DNA from: Paracoccaceae bacterium | Lineage (GTDB): Bacteria; Pseudomonadota; Alphaproteobacteria; Rhodobacterales; Rhodobacteraceae | Assembly (NCBI GenBank): GCA_958296035.1 | Contig: OY282431.1 | Location: 1,677,001 to 1,741,000 of the forward strand | Direction: 5' to 3' | DNA length: 64,000 bases | Shown: in pieces, positions 8,852-17,403 of the stretch | Numbering within the stretch: the stretch's first letter is position 1 | Layout: each line of letters begins with the position of its first letter | Translations under genes and position numbers: made by a program | The notes under the pieces: model-generated | What the model saw: the letters and a program-made list of their open reading frames with translations, nothing else | What the model was told of the DNA's origin: nothing | The model's database searches: none

Positions 8852-9652
8852 TCAGACCTCGTATTCTATAACTAGCCCGTCATGCGCCGGACTGACGTTT
8901 TCAGGCGTTTCCGCGTCCACCGCTTCATAGTCGAGATCAATATGCATGTTCGTGAGGTAGGCGTGCCGCGGTCCGACGCGGCGTATCCACTTCAATGTTC
9001 GAGCCAAATGTGTGTGACTTGGGTGCGGACGTCTGCGCAACGCATCGACTATCCAGCAATCGATACCCTCAAGTGCTTCCCATGAAGTCTCGTACAACGC
9101 CGAAACATCCGGCACATAGGCAAGGTCTTCCACACGAAGACCTACACTGTCGATACTACCATGCCTGACCGGAAACACCCTAATTGAAATTGTCCCGCCA
9201 GCGCCGGAAACTTGCAGTGATTGACCGAGCGGGTGGAGGTCTAGAATTGGCGGATAGGAGCTGTTCTCGGGTTGAGTAAACGCATAATTGAACCGCCGCT
9301 GCAATGCATGGGCCGTTCTTCTATCTGCCCAGACAGGTACTCGAGAGCCGCGAACATGATATACCATCCTGAGATCATCCAGTCCGTTGACATGGTCTGC
9401 ATGACCGTGCGTGTAGACCACCCCGTCAAGACAACCGACATTGGCAGCAAGAAGCTGCTCCCGCATGTCTGGTGACGTGTCTACCAGGACAGCTGTCTGT
9501 GCGGCTCGCTCGAAGAGTTGAATCAGCAGCGAACATCGTCTTCTGCGGTTGCGCGGGTTTAGTGGATTACACTGCCCCCAGTTTCTGCCAATGCGTGGAA
9601 CGCCACCCGATGAACCACATCCCAATACCGTAAAACGCAGGCGCCTTGTCAT
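8852..9652 (-). CDS. MBL-fold metal-dependent hydrolase (PhnP/YcbX-like group)
   Basis: 266 residues. The N-terminus FTVLGCGSSGGVPRIGRNWG and the metal-binding THGHADHVNGLDD (His82, His84, Asp86, His87) identify a metallo-beta-lactamase-fold phosphodiesterase-like enzyme. Further ligands include His in VRHGSIDS and the Asp in WIVDALRRRPHPSH. A homologue directly after tatD is a standing feature of alphaproteobacterial genomes. Its cellular substrate is unsettled; a cyclic phosphodiester or nucleotide-derived compound is plausible from relatives. Its start overlaps the tatD stop by four bases. Confidence 0.85.
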   Translation of the reverse strand: MTRRLRFTVLGCGSSGGVPRIGRNWGQCNPLNPRNRRRRCSLLIQLFERAAQTAVLVDTSPDMREQLLAANVGCLDGVVYTHGHADHVNGLDDLRMVYHVRGSRVPVWADRRTAHALQRRFNYAFTQPENSSYPPILDLHPLGQSLQVSGAGGTISIRVFPVRHGSIDSVGLRVEDLAYVPDVSALYETSWEALEGIDCWIVDALRRRPHPSHTHLARTLKWIRRVGPRHAYLTNMHIDLDYEAVDAETPENVSPAHDGLVIEYEV

Positions 9653-10461
9653 GAGGCCGGTCCAGCATCGAAACCATCCACCCTCCGGAATAACCGCAGG
9701 AAATTCCTGGTGCTGAGCGCAGCAAAGCTTGCGTAATCCAACCCCAGCAGCTCGGCGCCGGCCTCGGCAACATGGCGCACGAATGCCGGCTCATTCCGCT
9801 TACCTCGCCGCGGTACAGGAGCAAGGTAGGGCGCATCGGTTTCAATCAACAACTGGTCTGCCGGTACTGTCGAGAATATTCGGCGCAGTTCTGCAGCATT
9901 TCGAAAAGTGACAATACCCGACATTGAAACGTAGAATCCCATACTGCATGCCGCCTGGGCAAGCCTTTCCCCCGATGAGTAGCAATGCATGACACAGGAA
10001 AAGTGCCCTCGTGTATACTCGGCATGCAGCGTTGCAATCATATCTTCATCTGCGTCGCGCGAGTGAACAATCAAGGGTAATCCGGAACGTCGTGCAGCCT
10101 CGATGTGAACCAGGAAGAGTTGCATCTGTTCGCTGGCCGTCGCCACTGTGTAGTGGTAATCCAGCCCGGTTTCGCCAATTCCAACCATTTTCGGGTGCGA
10201 GGCAATCGCTAACAGGTCTTCGACACTACAGTTTTTCTCTTCCATTGCATGTTGAGGGTGAACGCCGACCGCGAAATAGACCTCCGGGTATGCCTCGGCA
10301 ATGCTCATCGTGTGTGAGACCTCGGAGAGTCGGGTGCAGATTGTCAAAATGCGTGCCACCCCGCACTTCCGTGCTCGGTCTAGAATCTGGTCCAACTGGC
10401 CTGAGAACTGGGGAAAATCCAGATGACAGTGGCTGTCGACGATTTGTGGGACTTCAGACAC
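9649..10461 (-). CDS. tatD: TatD-family metal-dependent deoxyribonuclease
   Basis: TatD-like nucleases process DNA 3' ends in the cytoplasm. The 270-residue protein has the expected metal sites: DSHCHLDF (His11, His13), GIGETGLDYH with the bridging Glu, HSRDADED, MHCYS and ETDAPYLAP. Start GTG 10461 lies nine bases after the holB stop. In many alphaproteobacteria metG sits between holB and tatD; it is absent here. Translation is probably coupled to the MBL hydrolase gene through a 4-base overlap. Confidence 0.92.
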   Translation of the reverse strand: MSEVPQIVDSHCHLDFPQFSGQLDQILDRARKCGVARILTICTRLSEVSHTMSIAEAYPEVYFAVGVHPQHAMEEKNCSVEDLLAIASHPKMVGIGETGLDYHYTVATASEQMQLFLVHIEAARRSGLPLIVHSRDADEDMIATLHAEYTRGHFSCVMHCYSSGERLAQAACSMGFYVSMSGIVTFRNAAELRRIFSTVPADQLLIETDAPYLAPVPRRGKRNEPAFVRHVAEAGAELLGLDYASFAALSTRNFLRLFRRVDGFDAGPAS

Positions 10462-10470
10462 GGCTGGTGG

Positions 10471-11586
10471 TCAGGCGCTGCGCGTTGCAACGCGCTCCAG
10501 ACGGGTGAAGGAACCAACAATGGTCGAGAAGTTATCGATATTGACCCTCCGGGAATCGAACATCATGGATGCTAGCTCGCCAAAGGTGTCGGCCCAGACT
10601 TGAGGACTATTGCAGGATTGTACCAGGTGCAGGAGGACCTGGCGTTCGCCAGGTACAATTTCAGCGTTCAAGACCTCGTCGACAGCATACCTTGCAGTTC
10701 GCTGAATCAGGGAGAGCATGAGAAACGAGAACAGCTCGGTAAATTGCATGCCCTCAGACCCGTTACCCTGTCGGGCAAGCTGAACAATCTGATGTCCTGA
10801 ACAGTCCGGAAATGAAGCAAGCGTCTCGACGAGACTGCGATAGAGGCGGACGCCCTGCTCGTGTCGAATATGCATAGCCTGGCCGATCGAACCCTGGGAC
10901 AATTCAACAAGTGCTCGCGAGTTCCTGCAAGTGCCATTAGTCTGGATGTGAAGCAGCTTTTCCACATCTGAATGCGGCAGGGGGCGGCAATTTACGATCC
11001 GGCAACGGCTGATGATGGTCTCGGGCAGCAATGATCTCGAATTGCAGACCAGGAGTAGAAGCGATTGCCGCGGCGGTTCCTCTAGCAGCTTCAGGAGGGC
11101 ATTGACCGAACTGAGGTTCATCTCCTCGGCGCAGTCGATAATGGCAATCTTCATTGCCTGATCTGCCGATGTATAAGAAAAGAAGTTGATTAATTCCCGA
11201 ACGCTAGCGACAGTGATCTGGGGATCGACCCGCCCGGAATCCGGGTCGGTATTCCGCCGCAGAAGCATGATCTGGCGTTCAGTCAATGCCAGTAGGTGTC
11301 GGATGGCAGACTCATCGGGTTCGACTTGCAGAGATACAGCCGGACACGGTTCAGGCCCGGGACTGGTGCGGGCACGGACCAACAGAAACTTGGCAATCCT
11401 CCAGGCCAGTGTAGCCTTGCCGACTCCATTGGGGCCGTTAATTAGCCATCCATGATTCAGCCGACCTCGATTGTAGGCGTCGAGCAAACGCTTTTCGGCT
11501 TCGTCTTGCCCGACCAGCGTAAATGTAAATCGGGGATGGCAAGCGCCAGGAACCTGGTCTGCCTCTACAATTTCGCTATCGTGCAT
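10471..11586 (-). CDS. holB: DNA polymerase III delta' subunit
   Basis: A clamp-loader subunit, 371 residues. The Walker-A-like NGPNGVGKATLAWRIAKFLL (res 50-69) and the sensor region ALLKLLEEPPRQSLLLLVCN are typical of alphaproteobacterial delta', as is the SRCRI arginine motif (ETIISRCRIVNCRPL). It forms the replication clamp loader with DnaX and delta. It overlaps tmk by 11 bases; the tmk-holB pairing is widespread in bacteria and supports the assignment. Confidence 0.9.
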   Translation of the reverse strand: MHDSEIVEADQVPGACHPRFTFTLVGQDEAEKRLLDAYNRGRLNHGWLINGPNGVGKATLAWRIAKFLLVRARTSPGPEPCPAVSLQVEPDESAIRHLLALTERQIMLLRRNTDPDSGRVDPQITVASVRELINFFSYTSADQAMKIAIIDCAEEMNLSSVNALLKLLEEPPRQSLLLLVCNSRSLLPETIISRCRIVNCRPLPHSDVEKLLHIQTNGTCRNSRALVELSQGSIGQAMHIRHEQGVRLYRSLVETLASFPDCSGHQIVQLARQGNGSEGMQFTELFSFLMLSLIQRTARYAVDEVLNAEIVPGERQVLLHLVQSCNSPQVWADTFGELASMMFDSRRVNIDNFSTIVGSFTRLERVATRSA

Positions 11587-12211
11587 GCATTTTCTTCAGG
11601 CAAGTGTCGAGGATTCTCTCGGCCAGGATTTCGACAGGGACGGATGTCGTATCAACTGCGTGGCATCGGTCGGAGTGGGTATCGGCAATTTTTCTGAATG
11701 CCGTTACAATCTCCTGCATACGCCTTTCCCCCAACTGCTCCAGTCGCCAATCTTCCTTACTCCTGGTTCGAGCTCTTTCAACGGCTACGGACGGTGTTAC
11801 CGAAAGCACAAACGTAAGGTCAGGTTCAAGTCCGATCATGTCTCGATGGAGGGATTCAATACATGCCAGCATATCAGGCGATCGCAAGCCCTGATAAACG
11901 CGAGTGGAGTCGACGAATCGATCACAGATCACGGTCTTGCCGGTTCGCAACGCAGGCTCAATGACCTTATCCACATGATCCCGTCGGGCGGCATTGAAAA
12001 GCAGGATTTCAGCCTCTCGGGACCATCGGAAATGTGCATCGTCAAGCAACAGTTTTCGGACCGCTTCGCCGCCTGGGGAGCCTCCGGGTTCTCTTGTCAG
12101 GATCACATCGACACCAAGTTCCTGCAACTGCTTGCATAGCAGGCGTGCCAGAGTAGATTTTCCCGAACCGTCGATCCCTTCAAATGTGATGAATGTGCCC
12201 GGCAAGCTCAT
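11576..12211 (-). CDS. tmk: Thymidylate kinase
   Basis: Phosphorylates dTMP to dTDP. With ATG 12211 the protein is 211 residues, the usual size. It starts MSLPGTFITFEGIDGSGKST, with the P-loop at 12-20. The DR motif (CDRFVDSTRVYQGL) and a lid region (SKEDWRLEQLG) follow. ATG 12211 overlaps the dac stop codon as ATGA, so this start is preferred over a 13-codon longer reading from 12250. It is part of the compact dac-tmk-holB-tatD operon. Confidence 0.92.
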   Translation of the reverse strand: MSLPGTFITFEGIDGSGKSTLARLLCKQLQELGVDVILTREPGGSPGGEAVRKLLLDDAHFRWSREAEILLFNAARRDHVDKVIEPALRTGKTVICDRFVDSTRVYQGLRSPDMLACIESLHRDMIGLEPDLTFVLSVTPSVAVERARTRSKEDWRLEQLGERRMQEIVTAFRKIADTHSDRCHAVDTTSVPVEILAERILDTCLKKMHAR

Positions 12212-13380
12212 TGAGACGGATCGAAGTAGGGAAGCGCGTATTTGCTCCACAGGGACCTGATCCGATAGATCGACGCAGTGAACAATCCCCCGCGCTCGAC
12301 GCTGTCCCTTGCCAGTAGGGGTACTGTTACCGGCTGCTCAAAGCCCGGCACATCAAGGACGAGGGTTCCGATCTGTTGTCGGGCCTCGATCGGTGCCTCT
12401 ACATATGGGTCAATTCTTGCACTGGCAGTCAGTCGTTCCGTGTTCTGATACGATATCGGGAAGCGGAGCTGTTGATCGACAACAGCTGCTACCATGGGTT
12501 GTTTCCCCATCCAAACAGGAACGTCGACCACGGATTCGTCTACCGAGAGTGGCGTCACAATCTTGAACTGCCGACGATACCAGCCAACAACTTCTTCGGC
12601 CACCTGAGCTCGTTCCCGGCTGGATTCCAAACCGAGCAACACAAAGGAAACACGTGAACCATCCAGGCGAGCCGAGCCAACAATGCCGTATCCGGACTTG
12701 CTTGTGTAACCGGTCTTGAGCCCGTCAGCACCAGGTACGGAGTTTTTTAACAACGGATTTCGATTGAATCTGTTGGCAGGTGCTCGCCCATCGAATGCAA
12801 ATTCATGCTCGGCAAAGTACCGGTAATATTCGGGAAAGTCGTTGATCAGCCTCGTGGTGAGGACGATCAGGTCTCGGGCACTCATCAGGTGGTTGGGTTC
12901 GGGTAGCCCCGTCGAGTTAAGAAGCGTCGTGGATTGCAGACCCAGTTCCCGGGCACGAGCTGTCATTTGACGTGCAAATCCAGCTTCACTTCCATCTGGT
13001 GACAGTGCCTCGGCCAGCACGACGCAAGCATCATTACCTGACAGGACCACCACACCGCGAATCAGGTCTTCAACGGTTACCCGGTCGCGGGTGTCGAGAA
13101 ACATCGTCGATCCACCCTTGCTCTTGGCATTTGAGGACACCGGAAGCCTTTCGTCCAGCGTCAGGCGGCCATCCTCCAGCGCGTCGAAGACCGAGTAAAG
13201 TGTCATGAGTTTAGAGAGCGACGCCGGGGGCAGAGGCTGATTCGCATTTTTCTCAAACAATACCAGACCGGAGTCGTGATCAACGACAAGTGCCGACACG
13301 GCACTTGTCTGAAAGCCATGGCTGGAGCCTGCAGTGATTGCCAGAACGAACGCCATGGCCATCATCCAGCTTTGCCTCAT
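12208..13380 (-). CDS. dacC: D-alanyl-D-alanine carboxypeptidase (penicillin-binding protein, DacC-like)
   Basis: Trims the terminal D-Ala of peptidoglycan stem peptides in the periplasm. From ATG 13380 (GGAG eight bases upstream) it is 390 residues with a signal peptide (MRQSWMMAMAFVLAITAGSS). The three serine-peptidase motifs are SLSK (54-57), SGN (113-115) and KTG (221-223). A C-terminal beta domain and an amphipathic tail (YRIRSLWSKYALPYF) for membrane attachment follow, as in PBP5/6. A longer reading from 13605 has no signal peptide and is rejected. First gene of the operon with tmk and holB. Confidence 0.9.
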   Translation of the reverse strand: MRQSWMMAMAFVLAITAGSSHGFQTSAVSALVVDHDSGLVLFEKNANQPLPPASLSKLMTLYSVFDALEDGRLTLDERLPVSSNAKSKGGSTMFLDTRDRVTVEDLIRGVVVLSGNDACVVLAEALSPDGSEAGFARQMTARARELGLQSTTLLNSTGLPEPNHLMSARDLIVLTTRLINDFPEYYRYFAEHEFAFDGRAPANRFNRNPLLKNSVPGADGLKTGYTSKSGYGIVGSARLDGSRVSFVLLGLESSRERAQVAEEVVGWYRRQFKIVTPLSVDESVVDVPVWMGKQPMVAAVVDQQLRFPISYQNTERLTASARIDPYVEAPIEARQQIGTLVLDVPGFEQPVTVPLLARDSVERGGLFTASIYRIRSLWSKYALPYFDPSQ

Positions 13381-13582
13381 CGCATGTTCTCCAAACCGCC
13401 TTGATTCCGTTAGAGATAGTCTTAGCATACCCTGCATTAACATAAAGCCGCCAGAATCTGTACTCAATGTGGCCGTGTTTCCGAACCCTGGAGAGGCCTT
13501 GCCGTAAGCAGCGGGCAAGTGTGACCAACCGTTGCTGATTCGCAATGCCTTGCCACAATCGTCGCCCGATACAGCGATCAGG

Positions 13583-13610
13583 TTGCATCCGGGCAATCGG
13601 AGCATATCTC
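13583..13610 (+). promoter_or_regulatory. Candidate promoter for tRNA-Ser
   Basis: TTGCAT (13583-13588) and TATCTC (13605-13610) with a 16-base spacer, ending 11 bases before the tRNA. Moderate consensus match. Confidence 0.3.
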
Positions 13611-13621
13611 AGATCGGTGCA

Positions 13622-13713
13622 GGAGGAGTGGCAGAGAGGTCGAATGCATCGGTCTTGAAAACCGACGTGGGGGTAAAACTCCACCGTGGGTTCGAATCCC
13701 ACCTCCTCCGCCA
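13622..13713 (+). tRNA. tRNA-Ser (anticodon UGA)
   Basis: Acceptor stem GGAGGAG pairs with CTCCTCC, then discriminator G and encoded CCA (13711-13713). The anticodon stem-loop TCGGT-CTTGAAA-ACCGA presents TGA. The long variable arm (GTGGGGGTAAAACTCCAC) and TTCGAATC loop are typical of class II serine tRNA. It decodes UCA and related UCN codons. Confidence 0.95.
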
Positions 13714-13948
13714 ACACCCGCCAGATTTCCGGTTCAGAATTCTCAGGTACACGTCTGAATTGAAACGCCTCTTCAAGGCAGGTGGACAGATCCAATACGC
13801 CGGTCGTGAGTCAATTGGCCCTGCCAGGCCGAATTGCCTTGCATTTGCAGAGCCTCGCAGTGATTGAAGACTATTGGGTGCGTGACGGCCACAAAGTCTT
13901 TGGTCACAGCGCAGAACTAGCCTACTGCCGATTCTTGGAGGCCTGATC

Positions 13949-14914
13949 ATGACGATCGGATTCATCGGACTGGGAAATGTCGGAGCAAAACTGTCCGGCA
14001 GCCTGCTGCGCCGGGGCCATGAGCTCATGGTCCATGACATCAATCAGGACGCTGTAGACCAGTTTGTGGCCCAAGGGGCAGGGCGGGGACGCTCGCCTGC
14101 CCAGCTGGGCCGTCAGTGCCAGATAGTAATTACATGCCTTCCTTCACCCGACATCTCCAACTCGGTGGCGCTCTCCGATGACGGGTTTCTGAGAACTCTT
14201 GGACCAGGACAGATCTGGTGCGAAATGAGCACAACCGACGAACGAGAGGTCCGCAGGCTTGGACGCCTCGTGGAGGAAAGAGGAGGCATGGCCGCCGACT
14301 GTCCGGTGTCAGGAGGGTGTCATCGTGCGGCTACCGGGAATATCTCAATCTTTGCCGGGTGCCGGCGTGATGTCTTCGACACCCTGTTACCCCTGTTGGC
14401 AACCATGGGGCGGCAGATTCTGCATACCGGTCCTCTCGGTTCGGCTACAGTTCTCAAGGTAATCACCAATTACCTTGCGAGTGCCAATCTCCTCAGCATT
14501 TGCGAGGCAATGACCACAGCCAAATTGTCCGGCATGGACTTGGCAACAACCTACGAAGCCATTCGAATCTCGTCCGGAAACTCATTTGTGCACGAAACAG
14601 AGGGGCAGGTAATCCTCAATGGAAGCCGGAATATAAACTTCACCATGGATCTGGTCTTGAAGGACATGCAGTTGTTCTGCAATATTGCTGAACGTGCCGG
14701 GATAGAGCTCGAATTGTCGCCAGTGATGCTGAAAGTGTTTTCGGACGCCATGCAACGCTATGGCCGGCGTGAATGGTCGCCCAATGTCATCAGGCGGCTT
14801 GAGGAAAGATCGGGAACGCGCATTCAGGCGCCTGGATTTCCATCGGAAATCGTCGATGACGAACCTGACTCTGAAGGGCAGGAGGTCAAGCCTCGCCGTC
14901 CATCCGTCCGGTGA
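13949..14914 (+). CDS. NAD(P)-dependent beta-hydroxyacid dehydrogenase family protein
   Basis: 321 residues. The Rossmann motif TIGFIGLGNVG at the N-terminus, the substrate motif DCPVSGGCHRAATG and the catalytic Lys170 in ATVLKVITNYL place it with 3-hydroxyisobutyrate/tartronate semialdehyde-type dehydrogenases. A GGAGG site precedes ATG 13949. The C-terminus has an acidic and basic tail (DDEPDSEGQEVKPRRPSVR) beyond the usual family end. The substrate is unknown. The TRAP importer and ThDP enzyme downstream suggest a hydroxy- or keto-acid, but the decayed insertion element in between weakens the link. Confidence 0.8.
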   Translation: MTIGFIGLGNVGAKLSGSLLRRGHELMVHDINQDAVDQFVAQGAGRGRSPAQLGRQCQIVITCLPSPDISNSVALSDDGFLRTLGPGQIWCEMSTTDEREVRRLGRLVEERGGMAADCPVSGGCHRAATGNISIFAGCRRDVFDTLLPLLATMGRQILHTGPLGSATVLKVITNYLASANLLSICEAMTTAKLSGMDLATTYEAIRISSGNSFVHETEGQVILNGSRNINFTMDLVLKDMQLFCNIAERAGIELELSPVMLKVFSDAMQRYGRREWSPNVIRRLEERSGTRIQAPGFPSEIVDDEPDSEGQEVKPRRPSVR

Positions 14915-15018
14915 CATGACGCTGGTCGCCGAACGGTCTTCATGGCCGCGGGTTGCGCACACAATGGGTCGGGAAACTGGTAGACAATGAGGCTGACAGG
15001 CGCCAGAACTGAACCAGG

Positions 15019-15490
15019 TCAGTGCTGTCTGGTGTCGTGCCACGCGACAATCTCCGGAGCTTCGCCCGATCTCCGGTCCCGAGAGAGATGTAGTCCACCG
15101 ACGCTTGTTTGGGCAGCACAGCTCGCCATGAGAATCGCAAGGACCGGGTCTTGAGGACCGTGGAACGGTCCGACTCCTGGCTCGTGTCTGCAACCCTTAA
15201 TGTGGCCCGTAACCAGCGTCTTGTTGGTGCTCTCCACATCAGCGGTGCCGACCGGCAGAACCGCCGCTCGCAAACGCGCCTACTGCATCCGCCGCCGGTT
15301 CTTGCGAAAGGTGCCGAGCGCCGTCGTGGCCCGCTGGCGCAGGTGGCAAAGGGCCCGGACCGCCTTTTCCATCCCGTACGGTGCCTTCAGTTCCCGGCGA
15401 CGCCGCCTGAACCAGCGCGGCGGCACTATGGGTAGCAGCCTGTCAAGGATGTTGCACAGTTCGGCCATAAGCTGCCTTAACCTGGTCATC
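15019..15490 (-). pseudogene. ISKra4-like transposase C-terminal remnant
   Basis: On the minus strand the peptide KAPYGMEKAVRALCHLRQRA, then FRKNRRRM, a stop codon in place of a sense codon, then LRAAVLPVGTADVESTNKTL follows the C-terminal pattern of ISKra4-family transposases (FRRNRxRMRY...LPIGSGxVESxxKTL). Beyond it the frame shifts again. The 5' part of the gene is absent. The element is dead. A fragment carrying the N-terminal part of the same family lies at 45862-46752. Confidence 0.6.
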
Positions 15491-15838
15491 GGGAGTGCCT
15501 CCTTGCCAGGTCATGGTGTCAATTCACGTCGCCACCTGGTTACTGATGTGGCTTGGCGGACTCCCGATTTTATGCCCAATTGTCGATCCCTGTGTGACAG
15601 CTCTTGTGCCACTGGCAGAAACTGTCAGCTGGCGGTGGAAACCTGCCCGAAACGGGCCGTTGAACAGGCCCGAATCAGACCAGACCGGATAAAGGCATCG
15701 CATTCCCGTCGCCATAGGAGAACCACTCCCTCTTGGTACCTGGCTCGGAATTGTGGACATTCTGCAGTCCGGCGGTTAGAAAACCGGCTTCGACGGCCCA
15801 TCATGGCCGCTAATGACACCACCAAACAGGAGATTTTC
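15491..15838. other. Spacer upstream of TRAP binding-protein gene
   Basis: No supported gene. Part may belong to the decayed insertion element on its left. The TRAP binding-protein frame stays open upstream to 15200, but that stretch lacks family similarity. ACAGGAG at 15826-15832 is the ribosome site for dctP. Confidence 0.4.
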
Positions 15839-16879
15839 ATGCGAGCTCTTCGATCGACTACATGCGCCCTTCTGGCAATGGTATTCGCAGGCGTGATAGC
15901 TGCATCTGCGGTATCGCAGGAGTACAATTTCAAGCTTCACCATTTGCTTAGCGCCAAGGCTCCGGCTCATACCCAGATGCTCGAACCATGGGCCCGGCAA
16001 GTTGAGGCCAACTCTGCTGGCCAGGTCAAGATCGAAATATTTCCGTCGATGACTCTTGGCGGAACGCCTCCCGAATTAATCAGTCAGGCACGAGACGGCG
16101 TTGTCGACCTGGTATGGACAGTCAATGGATATACACCCGGGCTGTTTCCCAGGACCGAGGTCATGGAACTGCCCAACGTTTACATTAGTGACCCTGTGGC
16201 GGCCAATCTGGCCCTGTTTGACATGTTTGAGTCCGACTTGAGGCAGGAATACACCGGCGTGGAGGTCATGTTCCTTCATGTTCACGCCGGCCAGGGCATT
16301 CACATGCGAAACAAGCTTGTTCGTTCGCCGGCCGACCTTGTCGGCACCGAGATGCGCATCCCGACCCGAACCGGTGCCTGGATCATTGAAGCTCTGGGTG
16401 CAACGCCTCGTCAGATGCCGGTTCCTGACCTTCCCGGGGCTTTGCAGAAGGGTGTAGTGGACGGCGCCTTCATTCCATGGGAAATCATACCACCGCTCAA
16501 GATTCAGGAACAGACCCAGTATCAGATTGAAGGCAGCAACATGGCACGTTTTGGAACAACGACGTTCCAGGTTTCAATGAACAAGGCGCGCTGGGACAGT
16601 CTGCCGGCCGACGTTCAGAAGGCGTTCAAGGATGCCTCTGGACGTGACTGGTGGGCAGAGGTCGGCAGAGTTTGGCGGTCCTCGGATGATTTTGGCATCA
16701 AGGTAGCTGTAGATGCTGGCAACGAGCATATCGTGCTGACCGAAGATGAAACAGCTGCAATGTTTGAGGCATTGAATCCCGTGATTGATCGCTGGATAGC
16801 AGAGGTCACCGAAAAGGGCATTGATGGTGCTGCTCTTGTTGCCAAGGCTCGTGAGCTCATAAGTGCCAACGCCAATTGA
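15839..16879 (+). CDS. dctP: TRAP transporter periplasmic substrate-binding protein (DctP family)
   Basis: 346 residues with a signal peptide (MRALRSTTCALLAMVFAGVI, then cleavage near AVSQEYNF). The DctP features are KLHHLLSAKAPAHTQMLEPW, the ligand-orienting GTEMRIPTRTGAWIIEALGA with its conserved Arg, and QVSMNKARWDSLPADVQKAF. It captures a carboxylate-type solute in the periplasm for the DctQM membrane pair. ATG 15839 follows an AGGAG site. The reading frame overlaps the dctQ start. The ligand cannot be determined; an aromatic or keto-acid would suit the neighbours. Confidence 0.88.
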   Translation: MRALRSTTCALLAMVFAGVIAASAVSQEYNFKLHHLLSAKAPAHTQMLEPWARQVEANSAGQVKIEIFPSMTLGGTPPELISQARDGVVDLVWTVNGYTPGLFPRTEVMELPNVYISDPVAANLALFDMFESDLRQEYTGVEVMFLHVHAGQGIHMRNKLVRSPADLVGTEMRIPTRTGAWIIEALGATPRQMPVPDLPGALQKGVVDGAFIPWEIIPPLKIQEQTQYQIEGSNMARFGTTTFQVSMNKARWDSLPADVQKAFKDASGRDWWAEVGRVWRSSDDFGIKVAVDAGNEHIVLTEDETAAMFEALNPVIDRWIAEVTEKGIDGAALVAKARELISANAN

Positions 16880-17403
16880 CTACTGACAATGAAGGTGGCG
16901 GTGAACGCAGATCAGCACTGGAAAGCTGGCTTCGCACCGCCATCGAATGCTGGGCAATTCTCGGTGGATTGTTTCTGCTTGCAGTTGTCCTCGTCAACAC
17001 GTCCTCGGTGGCATTGAAATTTGTCTGGAAACCAATTGCCGGCGATCTCGAACTGACCGAGCTGGGAGTTGCGATTGCGGCTTTTTCGTTTCTTCCTTAC
17101 TGTCAGTTGATTGGCGCAAATGTCACCGCTGACATCTTCACTTCGAAGGCTCCCCCCCTCGTTGTAAATCTTCTCAAACTTGCTGCTGCCTGTGTGGCTC
17201 TCGCATTTGCATCGTTGCTCATGTGGAGCATGTATGGCGGTATGGTGAGTCGCCTGCAGTATGGCAACACGACTGCGATCCTGCAGATTCCGATCTGGTG
17301 GGCATATGTTCCAGCGGTACTGTCGTGGTTCCTGCTAATTTTGGCAGCGGCGATATCCGTCATCGACGGGCTCAGGGACTTGCGAGCGGTGCGGGCCATC
17401 TAA
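16876..17403 (+). CDS. dctQ: TRAP transporter small permease (DctQ family)
   Basis: 175 residues with four hydrophobic segments (about 26-48, 60-80, 98-120, 142-165), the layout of DctQ. Start TTG 16876 overlaps the dctP stop codon as TTGA, which implies coupled translation. A nearby ATG at 16889 is out of frame. It ends one base into the ATG of dctM. It associates with DctM to form the sodium-driven membrane unit. Confidence 0.85.
   Translation: MTTDNEGGGERRSALESWLRTAIECWAILGGLFLLAVVLVNTSSVALKFVWKPIAGDLELTELGVAIAAFSFLPYCQLIGANVTADIFTSKAPPLVVNLLKLAAACVALAFASLLMWSMYGGMVSRLQYGNTTAILQIPIWWAYVPAVLSWFLLILAAAISVIDGLRDLRAVRAI

Noticed and set aside
15200..15838. N-terminal extension of the TRAP binding protein
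   Set aside because: The family-typical signal peptide begins at ATG 15839 with AGGAG upstream; the extension overlaps a transposase relic and has no family similarity.
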